A stretch of DNA of 64,000 nucleotides from Paenibacillus riograndensis SBR5 (GCF_000981585.1 NZ_LN831776.1:7619903-7683902), one strand, 5' to 3'; numbered from the stretch's first letter, positions 15,496 to 24,718 are shown. The notes: a model not told the origin generated them from the letters alone. Program-made: numbers and translations.

Positions 15496-16977
15496 TTAAC
15501 TGTTTGCCCCGCGCTTGACGGTTGCCACGTTCAGTACAGCCGCTTGGGGTTTGGCTGTTCCGGTTCTGAGCAGGAAGGTCAAGGGAATCGCCAGAATCCC
15601 GATCACTGTGGCGGTCAGGAACACATCCTGAACCCCCATTGTCATGCCCTGCGCCTTAATCAGCGCCCCTGCCGCAGAAGCTCCGCCGCTAAGCTCCTTC
15701 TGATGTGTCAAGGCTCTCGATGCCAGCAGAGAGCTGAAGATAGCAATCGACAGCGCTCCGGTCGCTTGACGTACCCAGTTGGTGACGGAAGAAGCATGGC
15801 CGGTGATCTGCTTCGGCACGGAAGACATTCCCGCATTCGTAACCGGCATAAAGGCCAAGGCAATCCCGATGTTGCGCACCGCCATCAGCCATGCGAGCTG
15901 GACATGGGTAGTGGCAAGTGTTAGATGACTCAGCTCCCAGGTGGAGGCAGCCAGCAGCAGAATCCCGCCAAGAATGAGCCAGAACGGCCCAACCTTGCTG
16001 TAGAGCTTGCCGACAACCGGGGACATGACGGCCATGGCGATGGAGCCCGGCAGCAGAACCAGCGCTGTTGTGAGCGGAGTGGACTGCTGGATATCCTGCA
16101 GAAAGACCGGAATCAGGAATGTTCCCGAATAAAGGGCAACCGTGATGATGCAGTTGATAATCAGACTGTAAGTGAAGCGGTTTTGCCGGAATACCTTCAG
16201 ATTCAGGAGCGGCTCCTTCAAAGAAAGTTCCCTGCGGATGAAGTACATCAGTGCAACGGCTCCGATGATCAGCAACGCCAGTACTTTCCAGGATGTCCAG
16301 CCCCAGCTATTCCCTTTATTAAAGGCCAGGATAATGAATGCACTGCTGAGAATAACCGTTACAAAACCCGGCAGATCGAAGCTTTTGGTCTCTCCGGCGT
16401 TACGCTGGAACGGCAGGCACTTCAGCGCGACAGCAATCGCTATGATTCCAATCGGGAGATTAATCATGAACAGCGATTCCCAGCCAAAATACCCGGTGAG
16501 CCATCCCCCAAGTGTCGGCCCAAGAGCAGGTGCCAGCATGGAGGATAAGCTCCAGAGACTCATTGCAAATGCCTGCTTTTCCTTTTCGATAAATTGATAA
16601 ATCATGGTCATTGTGGTGGGAATGATCAGTCCGCCGAATACCCCCTGCAGAATACGGAAAATCACCAGCGAGTGGATGCTCCAGGCGATCATGCACAGCC
16701 CTGAGAACAGCGTGAACCCCGATAACGCGAACACATAGAGGTATTTATAGCTCCATTTGTCACCAAAATAGCCCACCACCGGCGCGATTACGCCTGTAGC
16801 GAGCAGGTAGCCGGTAATCATCCACTGTACGGTCCCGATCTCCGCATGAAAATCCTTCATAAACACCGGAAACGCCACGTTAATGGTCGTCGTACTCAGG
16901 ATCGCCATGAAATTCCCGAAAAAAACAGCTAAAATGATCAGCCAAAATGATGAATTACGAGCCGTGTGATTATTCAA
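15496..16977 (-). CDS. MFS multidrug efflux transporter (DHA2, 14 TM)
   Basis: A 493-residue member of the EmrB/QacA drug:H+ antiporter-2 family. It shows TTTINVAFPVFMKDF in TM1, motif C-like ALGPTLGGWLTGYFGWESLFMINLPIG in TM5, and 14 expected helices. The start is taken as TTG at 16977, because GGAGGAG is eight bases upstream and the family begins there; the frame is open further. It is divergent from a MarR gene at 17202, and a near-perfect palindrome lies in the shared promoter. Probably an inducible efflux pump with unknown drugs. Confidence 0.88.
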   Translation of the reverse strand: MNNHTARNSSFWLIILAVFFGNFMAILSTTTINVAFPVFMKDFHAEIGTVQWMITGYLLATGVIAPVVGYFGDKWSYKYLYVFALSGFTLFSGLCMIAWSIHSLVIFRILQGVFGGLIIPTTMTMIYQFIEKEKQAFAMSLWSLSSMLAPALGPTLGGWLTGYFGWESLFMINLPIGIIAIAVALKCLPFQRNAGETKSFDLPGFVTVILSSAFIILAFNKGNSWGWTSWKVLALLIIGAVALMYFIRRELSLKEPLLNLKVFRQNRFTYSLIINCIITVALYSGTFLIPVFLQDIQQSTPLTTALVLLPGSIAMAVMSPVVGKLYSKVGPFWLILGGILLLAASTWELSHLTLATTHVQLAWLMAVRNIGIALAFMPVTNAGMSSVPKQITGHASSVTNWVRQATGALSIAIFSSLLASRALTHQKELSGGASAAGALIKAQGMTMGVQDVFLTATVIGILAIPLTFLLRTGTAKPQAAVLNVATVKRGANS

Positions 16978-17035
16978 TTCGTTCTCTCCTCCGTTAAAAA
17001 CAAGGAAATCAGACCAGCTTCCTCTGCAATTTAGG

Positions 17036-17072
17036 TGTATAATACAACAAGATGTTATATGTGTATTATACA
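17036..17072. promoter_or_regulatory. MarR-type operator
   Basis: TGTATAATACA (17036-17046) and TGTATTATACA (17062-17072) are 11-base inverted arms 15 bases apart. They lie 60 bases upstream of the MFS start and 130 bases upstream of the MarR start, so one site can control both. Confidence 0.7.
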
Positions 17073-17201
17073 ACTACATTCATGAAAGTCAATATGACTT
17101 GTTTCATACCCTTTCATCATTGGCTGCGGTTTTTGCTTGTGGTCCGGTATGTTCACTATAATAATGGAGAAGAGTATTCAGTAAAGGAAGGAAACTATGC
17201 C

Positions 17202-17684
17202 ATGGATGTTAAAAAGGATGACAAAAACCTGGAGTCTCTTAACAATGAGCTGATGACGCTCATCCGCCGGTCCTCTCTGGACAAGAAGCACGGCGGGCTG
17301 GACCGCTCGACATATACGCTGCTCTACCATTTGGCTCATCATGAGAAGGTTGGGGTGAAGGCACTTGCCGAAGAGTTTGGCCTCGACACTTCCACGATCA
17401 GCAGACAGACCAGTGTGCTCGAAGCCAAAGGTTATGCCGTCCGGGTACCTGATCCGATGGACGGAAGATCAAGCTATTTTGAGATCACCCTGCTTGGCAC
17501 ACGCAAGCTCGAAGAGGCACGGAACATCCGTCTGGAGCGGTATGGAGAGATCTTTGCCGACTGGTCCCCGGAGGACTGCCACACCTTCAGCGGGCTGCTG
17601 GCCAGACTGAACCGTAAACTGGCGCAGCGCAGCGCCGATGCGAAAGGATTGACGGAAGAGGCTGAAGCTGGTAGATTGAATTAA
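17202..17684 (+). CDS. MarR-family transcriptional regulator
   Basis: A 160-residue winged-helix regulator. Visible family elements are the helix-turn-helix (VGVKALAEEFGLDTSTISRQTSVLEAKGYAVR), the wing (DPMDGRSSYFEITLLGTRKLEEA) and helical dimerisation ends. The ATG at 17202 is preceded by AAGGAAGG at 10 bases. A longer frame from 17052 would run through the operator and reads like non-coding sequence. It is divergent from the DHA2 pump and very likely represses it. Confidence 0.9.
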   Translation: MDVKKDDKNLESLNNELMTLIRRSSLDKKHGGLDRSTYTLLYHLAHHEKVGVKALAEEFGLDTSTISRQTSVLEAKGYAVRVPDPMDGRSSYFEITLLGTRKLEEARNIRLERYGEIFADWSPEDCHTFSGLLARLNRKLAQRSADAKGLTEEAEAGRLN

Positions 17685-17748
17685 TCATACAATATAAGTC
17701 GGAATTATAATGCGGACATCTTAAATATTGCCAAAGGGGCTGGGCAGC

Positions 17749-18918
17749 GTGAACTTTATCTTCTTTTCTCCTCATTTTCCCAGGAACAGCGCGGACTTCT
17801 GCAGTCAGCTGCATCAGCAGGGCGCTACGGTACTCGGGATCGGCGATGCCGAATATGATCAGCTGGAGGACAAGCTGAAGTCGGCATTAACGGAGTATTA
17901 CAAGGTAAGCAGCTTGGAAAATCACGGCGAGATCCTGCGGGCTGTGGGCTACTTTACCCATCAATACGGCAAAATTGACCGCTTCGAATCCTTGAATGAA
18001 TATTGGCTGGAGCAGGACGCTGCGATCCGCACGGATTTTAACATTTACGGCACCAAGACGGATTTTGTCTACAACCTGAAGCAGAAATCCAAGATGAAAG
18101 AGTTTTTTCGCAAAAGCGGGGTTAGTACGGTCCAGTTCTCCACCGGCACTACCCGGGACAGCGTCCAGGACTTTATCCGCAGCACCGGCTTTCCGCTGGT
18201 GGTGAAGCCCGACCTCGGCTCCGGGGCCAGCATGACCTACAAGATCAATAATGAAGCTGAGCTGCAGCAGTTTTTTGACACCAAGCCGGATGATGTCGCC
18301 TTTATTATTGAGGAGTTCATTGACGGCGTCATTCTGACCTATGACGGGCTGGTTGATATTGAAGGCAACGTCCGGTTCGCGGCCAGCCATCTGTTCGAAA
18401 ACAGCGTGATGGATGTTGTCAATACGGACAACCACCTGTACTATTTCTGTCTTAAGGACGTCAGTCCTGAGGTTGAGCTGGCCGGGAGGAACATTCTGAA
18501 GGCTTTTGATATTAAAGAGCGCTTCTTCCATATCGAATTGTTCAAGTCGAATATGGATGGCCGGATCATTGCCCTTGAAGTGAACATGCGTCCACCCGGC
18601 GCTTGGATGACCGATGCGATCAACTTTTCCTATGATGTGGACGTATACAGGGAGTGGGCGCGTATGGTTGTGCACAATGAGGTTAGCGGCCCTTTTGAAG
18701 GCAAATATTATACCGGCTATGCCAGCCGCAAGCAGCACAAGCATTACTCCCACAGCCACGAGGACATTTACCGGATGTATGGGGACAAGATCGTCAATTA
18801 TGCCGGGATTGAAGAAGTGTTCAGCCGGGCCATGGGGAACAGCGCCTATCAATTCCGTTCTGCCGATCTGGCGGACGTCAGGGACATCGTGAACTATATT
18901 CAACAAGAAGAGGGATAG
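17749..18918 (+). CDS. ATP-grasp ligase-like protein
   Basis: A 389-residue protein with an ATP-grasp fold. It starts with a Rossmann-like pre-ATP-grasp segment (VNFIFFSPHFPRNSADFCSQLHQQGATVLGIGD). The ATP-grasp core follows: KSKMKEFFRKSGV, FPLVVKPDLGSGASMTYKI, FIIEEFIDGVILTYDGLVD, and a metal-binding HIELFKSNMDGRIIALEVNMRPPGAWMTDAINFSYDVD. The last motif is close to biotin-carboxylase-like and D-alanyl/L-amino-acid ligases. It would couple a carboxylate to an amine or thiol with ATP. GTG at 17749 follows AAAGGGG. It forms a tight pair with the esterase 13 bases downstream, suggesting a shared metabolite or peptide substrate, not known. Confidence 0.8.
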   Translation: MNFIFFSPHFPRNSADFCSQLHQQGATVLGIGDAEYDQLEDKLKSALTEYYKVSSLENHGEILRAVGYFTHQYGKIDRFESLNEYWLEQDAAIRTDFNIYGTKTDFVYNLKQKSKMKEFFRKSGVSTVQFSTGTTRDSVQDFIRSTGFPLVVKPDLGSGASMTYKINNEAELQQFFDTKPDDVAFIIEEFIDGVILTYDGLVDIEGNVRFAASHLFENSVMDVVNTDNHLYYFCLKDVSPEVELAGRNILKAFDIKERFFHIELFKSNMDGRIIALEVNMRPPGAWMTDAINFSYDVDVYREWARMVVHNEVSGPFEGKYYTGYASRKQHKHYSHSHEDIYRMYGDKIVNYAGIEEVFSRAMGNSAYQFRSADLADVRDIVNYIQQEEG

Positions 18919-18931
18919 GATGTGTTGACGG

Positions 18932-19681
18932 ATGAGGATAAGCTACCATAAAGAATACAGCCACCACCTTCACAGAGATATGGAATACAAAGTGTATGGC
19001 CATGCCGGCAAGCCGATGCTGGTCTTTCCAACTTCACTGGGGCGCTTCTACCAGTATGAAGATTCCGGCATGATTCAGACGCTCTCGGAATTCATTGATG
19101 CCGGCAAGCTGCAGATCTGGGCCTGCGACACCCTTGATGAGGAGACCTTCTTCTCCAGCCACTGGAACCATGAGGATAAGGTGTACCGGCATGAGCAGTA
19201 CGACAAATATATCATGCAGGAGCTGATTCCAGGCATCCTCCATTCCAGCAAAGAGAACAACGGCGGCAGCGACCAGAAGCTTCTCATTTCGGGCTGCTCC
19301 ATGGGCGCATACTACAGTGCCAGCTTCTTTTTTCGCCATCCGCATGTTTTCGATACCCTAATTGCGCTTAGCGGTGTCTATTCCACCTATTACTTCTTCG
19401 GTGATTATATGAGCGAAACGGTCTACCTGAACTCCCCCCTGCATTACCTGCCGAACCTGACCGATGACGATTACCTGAACGCCTACCGCAGCAGCCGGAT
19501 TATTCTCTGCGTCGGCCAGGGCGCCTATGAAGACGAAATGCTCCATGAGACCCGCTTGCTCCAGGATCTGCTCCAGCGCAAGCACATTCCGGCGCAGATT
19601 GAGTACTGGGGCCACGATGTGGATCATGACTGGCCCTGGTGGAACAAGCAGATTCATTATTATGTAGGCGGGTGCTTATAG
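18932..19681 (+). CDS. Alpha/beta-hydrolase esterase (COG4947-like)
   Basis: A 249-residue cytosolic serine hydrolase of the esterase-D-like group. The nucleophile elbow GCSMG (Ser123) and a C-terminal HDVDHDWPWW (likely catalytic His) are visible, and AGKPMLVFPTSLGRFYQYEDSGM is typical of this small-esterase family. A TGA blocks any earlier in-frame start, fixing the ATG at 18932. It begins 13 bases after the ATP-grasp gene ends, so the two are co-transcribed. A link between ligase and hydrolase (for example making and trimming an ester or amide conjugate) is inferred only. Confidence 0.82.
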   Translation: MRISYHKEYSHHLHRDMEYKVYGHAGKPMLVFPTSLGRFYQYEDSGMIQTLSEFIDAGKLQIWACDTLDEETFFSSHWNHEDKVYRHEQYDKYIMQELIPGILHSSKENNGGSDQKLLISGCSMGAYYSASFFFRHPHVFDTLIALSGVYSTYYFFGDYMSETVYLNSPLHYLPNLTDDDYLNAYRSSRIILCVGQGAYEDEMLHETRLLQDLLQRKHIPAQIEYWGHDVDHDWPWWNKQIHYYVGGCL

Positions 19682-19747
19682 GTATATCATGCTACTAATT
19701 TAGTCAGTAGACATCCATGCCGCCTTGCGGCAGTCCAATAAACGCAA

Positions 19748-19780
19748 ATAGACCGCTCCCTCCCAGGGTATGCGGTCTAT
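19748..19780. terminator. Terminator hairpin
   Basis: ATAGACCGC (19748-19756) pairs with GCGGTCTAT (19772-19780). It lies about 70 bases after the esterase stop codon and before the convergent small gene. The T-run is weak. Confidence 0.5.
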
Positions 19781-19834
19781 CTGTTCGGTATCCATTGGTT
19801 CAGCCCTTGCGGAACCGCCGAGACATGTGCCTGC

Positions 19835-20122
19835 TTAAGCCGGCAGGTGCTCCTTACAAAACAGGACCAACGCTGCCTCTTCATCCTCTTCCATATCAAA
19901 ATCCAGAAGCCGGCCGGTTGTGGTTTCAAGCAGGTCGTAGTTGATAATGCTTGCTTCCTCATCCTCTACCTTCACGATCACCCTTGCGGATACACCATTT
20001 TCTTCATACAGCTCATCCTCCTCCGGCACATCCAGATTAATGACGAACTCATATCGCTTGCCGCTTAAAATCCCAAATGGATCTCTTACGTTCTCTACGG
20101 TGTAGCTTGTAAATGTCAACAT
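19835..20122 (-). CDS. Small conserved acidic protein (DUF6509-like)
   Basis: A 95-residue acidic protein. The pattern FTSYTVENVRDPFGILSGKRYEF followed by LDVPEEDELYEENG and FDMEEDEEAALVLFCKEHL resembles a small domain-of-unknown-function family of Bacillales, which I recall as DUF6509. No motif indicates a catalytic role. Its ATG has a plausible ribosome site (AAAGAGGAA). It is convergent with the esterase gene. Confidence 0.65.
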   Translation of the reverse strand: MLTFTSYTVENVRDPFGILSGKRYEFVINLDVPEEDELYEENGVSARVIVKVEDEEASIINYDLLETTTGRLLDFDMEEDEEAALVLFCKEHLPA

Positions 20123-20660
20123 TTCGCATTCCTCTTTTCTTCAATCATCTGGCTATTGTATCATACAATCCACGGCAGAAGCTTCCACAATTACCGCAGC
20201 TGAACAAATCACTCTGGGCAATGGAGATTACGCTGCAATCCGGATGATGACCAATGTACTACACGCCAGCGGCACAGGGGCTTCGGTTAAAGCCAACTCT
20301 ACAAGCTTTTGCTGCAGCCTCTGCTGATTCTGCTTCCCTATCTCATCCCGCAGACAGCTCAGTTATTCCAGCTTGCTTGCCTATAATCTGCTCAGGCGGC
20401 ACCATCAGTCCGCTCACTGTCCACTTTCCGCATCAATTATGCCGGCATCCTCATAAGCTTCGGGCATAGCCTATTCTTTTATACCCGATCCATATACAGA
20501 AGGCGGTTTATACTGGCAAAAGGAGGAACCGCTGAGCAGTGTACATTTGCGCAAAAACCGCAGTGACGCCCACTGGGAACGGCCTGCCGGTAAATACAAA
20601 AGCGGTGCCAGGTGGATGACTGCCTGGCACCGCTCTTTTGTAATTGAAGGGGCGGCTGAA
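20123..20660. other. Non-coding or decayed stretch
   Basis: No intact gene is seen. One plus-strand frame from about 20169 reads STAEASTITAAEQITLGNGD and continues YAAIRMMTNVLHASGTGAS, stopping near 20326. This looks like a short protein remnant without a start codon. Another short frame near 20475-20640 (FIPDPYTEGGLYW) could be a second scrap. I cannot assign either. Confidence 0.4.
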
Positions 20661-21103
20661 TCAAAGGTATTTTTACCTTTGATTTCGGCCATCCGCGCTT
20701 GGGCGGCCCATTCAAAGGTATTTTTACCTTTGATTTCAGCCCTCCGCGCCTGGGCGGCTCATTCAAAGGTATTTTTACCTTTGATTTCAGCCCTCCGCGC
20801 CTTGGCGGCTCATTCAAAGGTATTTTTACCTTTGATTTCAGCCATCCGCGCCAGGTTGACCCATTCAAAGGTATTTTTACCTTTGATTTCGGCCTCCGCG
20901 CCTGGGCGGCCCATTCAAAGGTATTTTTACCTTTGATTTCAGCCATCCGCGCCTGGGCGACCCATTCAAAGGTATTTCTACCTTTGATTTCGGCCATCGG
21001 CGCCAAGCTGGCCCATTCAAAGGTATTTTTACCTTTGATTTCGGCCATCCGCGCCTGGGCGGCTCATTCAAAGGTATTTTTACCTTTGATTTCAGCCATC
21101 CGC
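20661..21103. repeat. Hairpin repeat array B (9 copies, about 51 bp)
   Basis: Nine units each have the palindrome TCAAAGGTATTTTTACCTTTGA's core (CAAAGGTATTTTTACCTTTG), then ATTTCGGCCATCCGCGCC and a TGGGCGGCCCAT spacer. Most units are 51 bases, a multiple of three, so long open frames run through both strands; these are not genes. The array abuts the end of rlmN and may affect its 3' end. Confidence 0.95.
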
Positions 21104-21115
21104 CCGCGGCGCGGT

Positions 21116-22210
21116 CTACCCGGCAGCCACGCCGCTCGGGCTAGCGCCGCCTTTGGCCTTTTGGATCTGCTTGCTGCGCAGCTGGCCGCAGGCGGCGTCG
21201 ATATCGACGCCGTGCTCCAGGCGGGTGCTTACGCTGACGCCCTGCTTTTTGAGCGTATCGAAAAAGGCCCGCACGGACTCGCGCTCGCTCCGCTGGTATT
21301 GGCTGTGCTCATCCACCGGATTGTACGGGATCAGGTTCACGTTGGCCATCTGCCGGCGGCCCCCGATCAGTTCGGCCAGCTCCAGGGCATGCTCCTGGCG
21401 GTCATTGACATCCTTGAGCAGAATATACTCCAGGGTGATTCTCCGGTTCGTCTTTTCCAGATAGTAATCGATTGCGGGCATTAATTTCTCTATAGGAATG
21501 GCGCGGTTGATCTTCATGATCCGTGTCCGCAGCTCATTATTCGGCGCATGTAAAGAAATCGCCAGGTTAACCTGCATATTGGCATCGGCGAATTCTCTGA
21601 TTTTGTCAGCCAGACCGCTTGTGGACACCGTGATGCCCTTGCCGGCAATCGCCAATCCCTTGTGATCCTTGATGATCGTCAGGAAATTCAGCAGATTCGT
21701 AAAGTTATCGAATGGTTCGCCGATCCCCATCACCACCACATGGCTGACCCTCTGACCAAGCCCCAGCCCGTCCAGATGATGCTGGACCTTCATAATCTGC
21801 TCGACAATCTCCCCGCTAGAGAGGTCGCGGCTCTTCGCCAGCAGCCCGCTGGCGCAAAAACTGCAGCCGATGTTGCAGCCCACCTGTGTCGTCACGCAGA
21901 CGGACAAGCCGTATTTCTGCCGCATCAGCACCGTTTCGATCAAATTGCCGTCCTTCAGGCGGAACAGGAACTTGATAGTGCCGTCAGCCGACTCCTGCTT
22001 CACATGCTCATCCATCGTTTGAAAAACAAAATGCTCGGACAGCAGCTGCACCGTCTCGCCGTTCACCCCGGTCATTTCCGCAAAATCCTTCACCCGCTGG
22101 CGGTACAGGGATTCCCATATCCGGGATGCGCGGGATTTCTTATGGCCGTGCTCTACGAGCCAGGACGCCATTTGCTCCAAAGTTAATCCATAAATGGATT
22201 GTTTATCCAT
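21116..22210 (-). CDS. rlmN: 23S rRNA (adenine2503-C2)-methyltransferase RlmN
   Basis: A 364-residue radical-SAM enzyme that methylates A2503 of 23S rRNA (and A37 of some tRNAs). The iron-sulfur cluster motif is Cys112, Cys116, Cys119 (CNIGCSFC). The second catalytic cysteine is in DIDAACGQL at about 341. [12 protein letters not shown] and [11 protein letters not shown] are family motifs. N-terminal sequence and length follow Bacillus RlmN more than Cfr. The last 20 residues ([14 protein letters not shown]) run to the edge of the hairpin array and look extended, perhaps altered by it. Confidence 0.93.
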   Translation of the reverse strand: MDKQSIYGLTLEQMASWLVEHGHKKSRASRIWESLYRQRVKDFAEMTGVNGETVQLLSEHFVFQTMDEHVKQESADGTIKFLFRLKDGNLIETVLMRQKYGLSVCVTTQVGCNIGCSFCASGLLAKSRDLSSGEIVEQIMKVQHHLDGLGLGQRVSHVVVMGIGEPFDNFTNLLNFLTIIKDHKGLAIAGKGITVSTSGLADKIREFADANMQVNLAISLHAPNNELRTRIMKINRAIPIEKLMPAIDYYLEKTNRRITLEYILLKDVNDRQEHALELAELIGGRRQMANVNLIPYNPVDEHSQYQRSERESVRAFFDTLKKQGVSVSTRLEHGVDIDAACGQLRSKQIQKAKGGASPSGVAAG

Positions 22211-22454
22211 GATTTATCCTCTTTTCAAAACATAAAGTTCAATTCATTCTACCTTGCAGAGCCCCGTCTAACAACATGCACTTATTGTCTCAAATTTTTT
22301 TTATTAAAACAAGAAGAATCCCCAGCTGTTCCCGCTTTAACCGCAATTTGCAACACGCTGCAAGCCTCATGAAGTGCACTGTTCCTGCAATGAGAAAATA
22401 TTCCGTACAACATCCGCTGCAGCCAGCCATTAACCAAGCAGCATTGATCCATAT

Positions 22455-22488
22455 AAAAAGCGTACCCGCCACTTCGGATACGCTTTGG
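22455..22488 (-). terminator. Terminator of the deacetylase operon
   Basis: On the minus strand AAAGCGTATCC pairs with GGGTACGCTTT and is followed by TTAT. It lies about 25 bases after the deacetylase stop codon. Confidence 0.75.
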
Positions 22489-22511
22489 TAACATGAACAG
22501 CCGCTGCCCCC

Positions 22512-23861
22512 TTATCTGAAAATGGCGAATTTCAGCTGTTTGCTTTTAAGATATTCTATAATTGCAGGCAGTGCTTTGACCGTTACTGCTTTTTCATGCA
22601 GAAGATAGATGCCCCCGGAGGGATCGGTATTGTGAAAATATCGGGTGATCTGCTCCGCAGTATCCGCCTTCCAGTCTTCAGGATCACGGTTCCAGAGAAG
22701 CACCTTCAGCTTCTGTTTCCCGGCTTCTGCGGCCAGGGAGCCGTTGATAGCTCCATAAGGCGGACGAAACACGGTTACCGGTTTTCCGGTATTCTGCTCC
22801 AGCACCTGGACTGACCGCAGCAGGTTATTGTGATTCTCTCCACTGCTATTCTTCGTCAGGTCGCTGTGATCCCAGGAATGGCTCCCCACCGGCATTCCAT
22901 GTTCATCGGCATAGCGGACCGCCTGCGGGTAATGCTGGGCGTTCTGGCCGATGAACAAAAAGTTCGCCGCCACTCCATGCGCCAGCAGAATATCGACAAT
23001 TTCCTGAGTATACTTCGACGGGCCGTCGTCAAAGGATAAAGCCACATACCCTTTGGCCAGACTATATTCATAGCCGCTTCCGTCCAGCTCCAGGGTTTCA
23101 ACCAGCGGACTCTGTGCCTCTGCATCCGGTTCTGCATCTGTAACCGGTTCCGCTTCTGGTTCCACAACTGGTTTTGCCTCTGGTTCCGACTCCCCTTCCG
23201 GCTCCAGCACTTGTCCGGTTTCCGGCACAGGTACAGCCTCGGTACCTTGAAAAGATGCCTGATGAATCTCAGGGACATAGGCCACCGGAACACTGCTACG
23301 GGCAGAGAGCTCCTGTTCATTGAAGTTTTCATGGGCTTCAGCACTGTTGAACACGGTGCCGTCCATCCGCAGGAAGAACAATACGAACAGCAAGCTGAAT
23401 AAAATACACCTCAGGACAATCGGCCGGGCCAAGCGGAAGGTTCCGGCACTGCGTGTGAGCGGCCCCGTCTGCTGCGGCTCGGGTGAAGGCAGCTCCGTTG
23501 GAACCGCGTCTGCTTCAGGCGGCGGAAAGGTTAGCTGTTTTAATTGAAGCAGCTGCGAGACGTAAGCTTCCGAACAGGCAAAATACAGTGTCTCGGAGTA
23601 GGTACTGTTCATTTTGATAAGAGAGCTGAAATATGTACGGCGAAAGGGGTCCCACTTCGGGTAAAGCGACAACCGTACTCTATGTCCTTGAGAAGAGGCC
23701 AGCATATTCATTTGCAGGTATGTAAATTCATCGATGAGGAGAACTTTTCGGGTGAATCCGCCGCTGCCGGTTAGACCTACCTCCAGCTGATAGCCGTCCT
23801 GCTTATGTTCAAGCGACAGCAATTCTACGATCAGCGCGGCTTGTTGTTCAAGAAGAGGCAT
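22512..23861 (-). CDS. Membrane-anchored polysaccharide deacetylase (CE4)
   Basis: A 449-residue protein. Residues 1-110 are a cytosolic domain I do not recognise. Residues about 147-165 form one transmembrane helix (IVLRCILFSLLFVLFFL), followed by a Pro/Glu-rich linker (about 205-250). A NodB-homology domain runs from about 270. Its motifs are SFDDGPS (277-282), HSWDH (328-332), FRPPYG, LLWNRDPEDW and a final LLHE. Family members deacetylate peptidoglycan, chitin or other wall glycans outside the cell. It starts five bases after the coiled-coil gene ends, so they form an operon. The cytosolic domain on a wall enzyme is unusual. Confidence 0.85.
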   Translation of the reverse strand: MPLLEQQAALIVELLSLEHKQDGYQLEVGLTGSGGFTRKVLLIDEFTYLQMNMLASSQGHRVRLSLYPKWDPFRRTYFSSLIKMNSTYSETLYFACSEAYVSQLLQLKQLTFPPPEADAVPTELPSPEPQQTGPLTRSAGTFRLARPIVLRCILFSLLFVLFFLRMDGTVFNSAEAHENFNEQELSARSSVPVAYVPEIHQASFQGTEAVPVPETGQVLEPEGESEPEAKPVVEPEAEPVTDAEPDAEAQSPLVETLELDGSGYEYSLAKGYVALSFDDGPSKYTQEIVDILLAHGVAANFLFIGQNAQHYPQAVRYADEHGMPVGSHSWDHSDLTKNSSGENHNNLLRSVQVLEQNTGKPVTVFRPPYGAINGSLAAEAGKQKLKVLLWNRDPEDWKADTAEQITRYFHNTDPSGGIYLLHEKAVTVKALPAIIEYLKSKQLKFAIFR

Positions 23862-23866
23862 AGATG

Positions 23867-24592
23867 CTATGTATTCCCGTTTCCGTCTGTGTGTTCTCCG
23901 CTTGGGGTGTTTCCCCCAAAGGGCACTGTCATCCGTGTGGCGAAATCGTTAATCATGCTGGAGAGGTAGGCTTTCTCCTGCCGGATTGTTTCGTATTTCT
24001 GTTTCACATGGGCATTTTCAGTTTCGAGACGGCCGATCTTTTCTTCCAGCTCGTTCATTTTCTTCAGCTTTTCCGAAATGGCATCATTATGCTTCTGGAC
24101 CAGATTGGCATACTTTTGCCGTTCCAGCTCAATGGTGCTCTTAAGCTCATCCATTTCCGAAGACAGGGTGCCGTACATTTCACGGTGGTCCTCCATAACC
24201 TGATCGACCTTCAGATTGCGCTCCACCAGCTTATGTTCGAGCTCCAGAATACTCTTCTCCCGCTCTTCAATAACCTTATTCAGGTTCTTCAGATCCTTGT
24301 TCAGCCGCTCCACATGTCCGCTGGTATGGGTCAAACGGTCCTGAAGCTCATGATTGGTCGTCTCTGCATGGGTTCTGGCCTGGATCATCTGCTCCACAGC
24401 AAAAATAAGATCCAGCGATTTCTTATCCAACTGCGCTTTGCCGGTGGAAATGAGGCTGGACAGGCTCTCGCCCGTTTCATTATTCACCTTTTCTTCAGGC
24501 GGGTCTTCCGCCAATTGAATCTTTTGAACCACGCCGGGCCTGGGCTGCTTATCCGCCGCCGCGTCCTTTTTCTTGAAAAAAGGGGTCGCCAT
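23867..24592 (-). CDS. Coiled-coil protein paired with the deacetylase
   Basis: A 241-residue cytosolic protein with a short disordered N-terminus (MATPFFKKKDAAADKQPRPG). A long heptad-patterned coiled coil follows from about 55 to 215 (ELQDRLTHTSGHVERLNKDLKNLNKVIEEREKSILELEHKL). The tail is Gly-rich. There is no signal peptide or membrane helix. It lies five bases upstream of the membrane deacetylase, so the two are translated together. It might be a cytosolic partner of that protein's N-terminal domain; that is an inference. GAGGTGAT precedes the ATG. Confidence 0.75.
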   Translation of the reverse strand: MATPFFKKKDAAADKQPRPGVVQKIQLAEDPPEEKVNNETGESLSSLISTGKAQLDKKSLDLIFAVEQMIQARTHAETTNHELQDRLTHTSGHVERLNKDLKNLNKVIEEREKSILELEHKLVERNLKVDQVMEDHREMYGTLSSEMDELKSTIELERQKYANLVQKHNDAISEKLKKMNELEEKIGRLETENAHVKQKYETIRQEKAYLSSMINDFATRMTVPFGGNTPSGEHTDGNGNT

Positions 24593-24718
24593 CTATGCTA
24601 TCACCTCATTATATTGTCAAAAAATGTCGAGCCTATACGCATTTATTATAGTTGATTTAGCCTGTCTGTAAGTGAGCCTTTATATCTAAGTTTCCTAAAT
24701 GTATCCAAAGGCCTATTT

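Noticed and set aside
17887..18906. Minus-strand frame of 339 codons
   Set aside because: It is antisense to the ATP-grasp gene, which has clear domain motifs; this frame has none.
20699..21484. Long open frames through the 20.7-21.1 kb array, on both strands
   Set aside because: The 51-base period is a multiple of three, so any stop-free unit gives a long frame. The translated 17-residue repeats have no start signal, and the rest lies antisense to rlmN.
21116..22210. Cfr-type resistance methyltransferase
   Set aside because: The N-terminus, [12 protein letters not shown] region and length match housekeeping RlmN more than Cfr.
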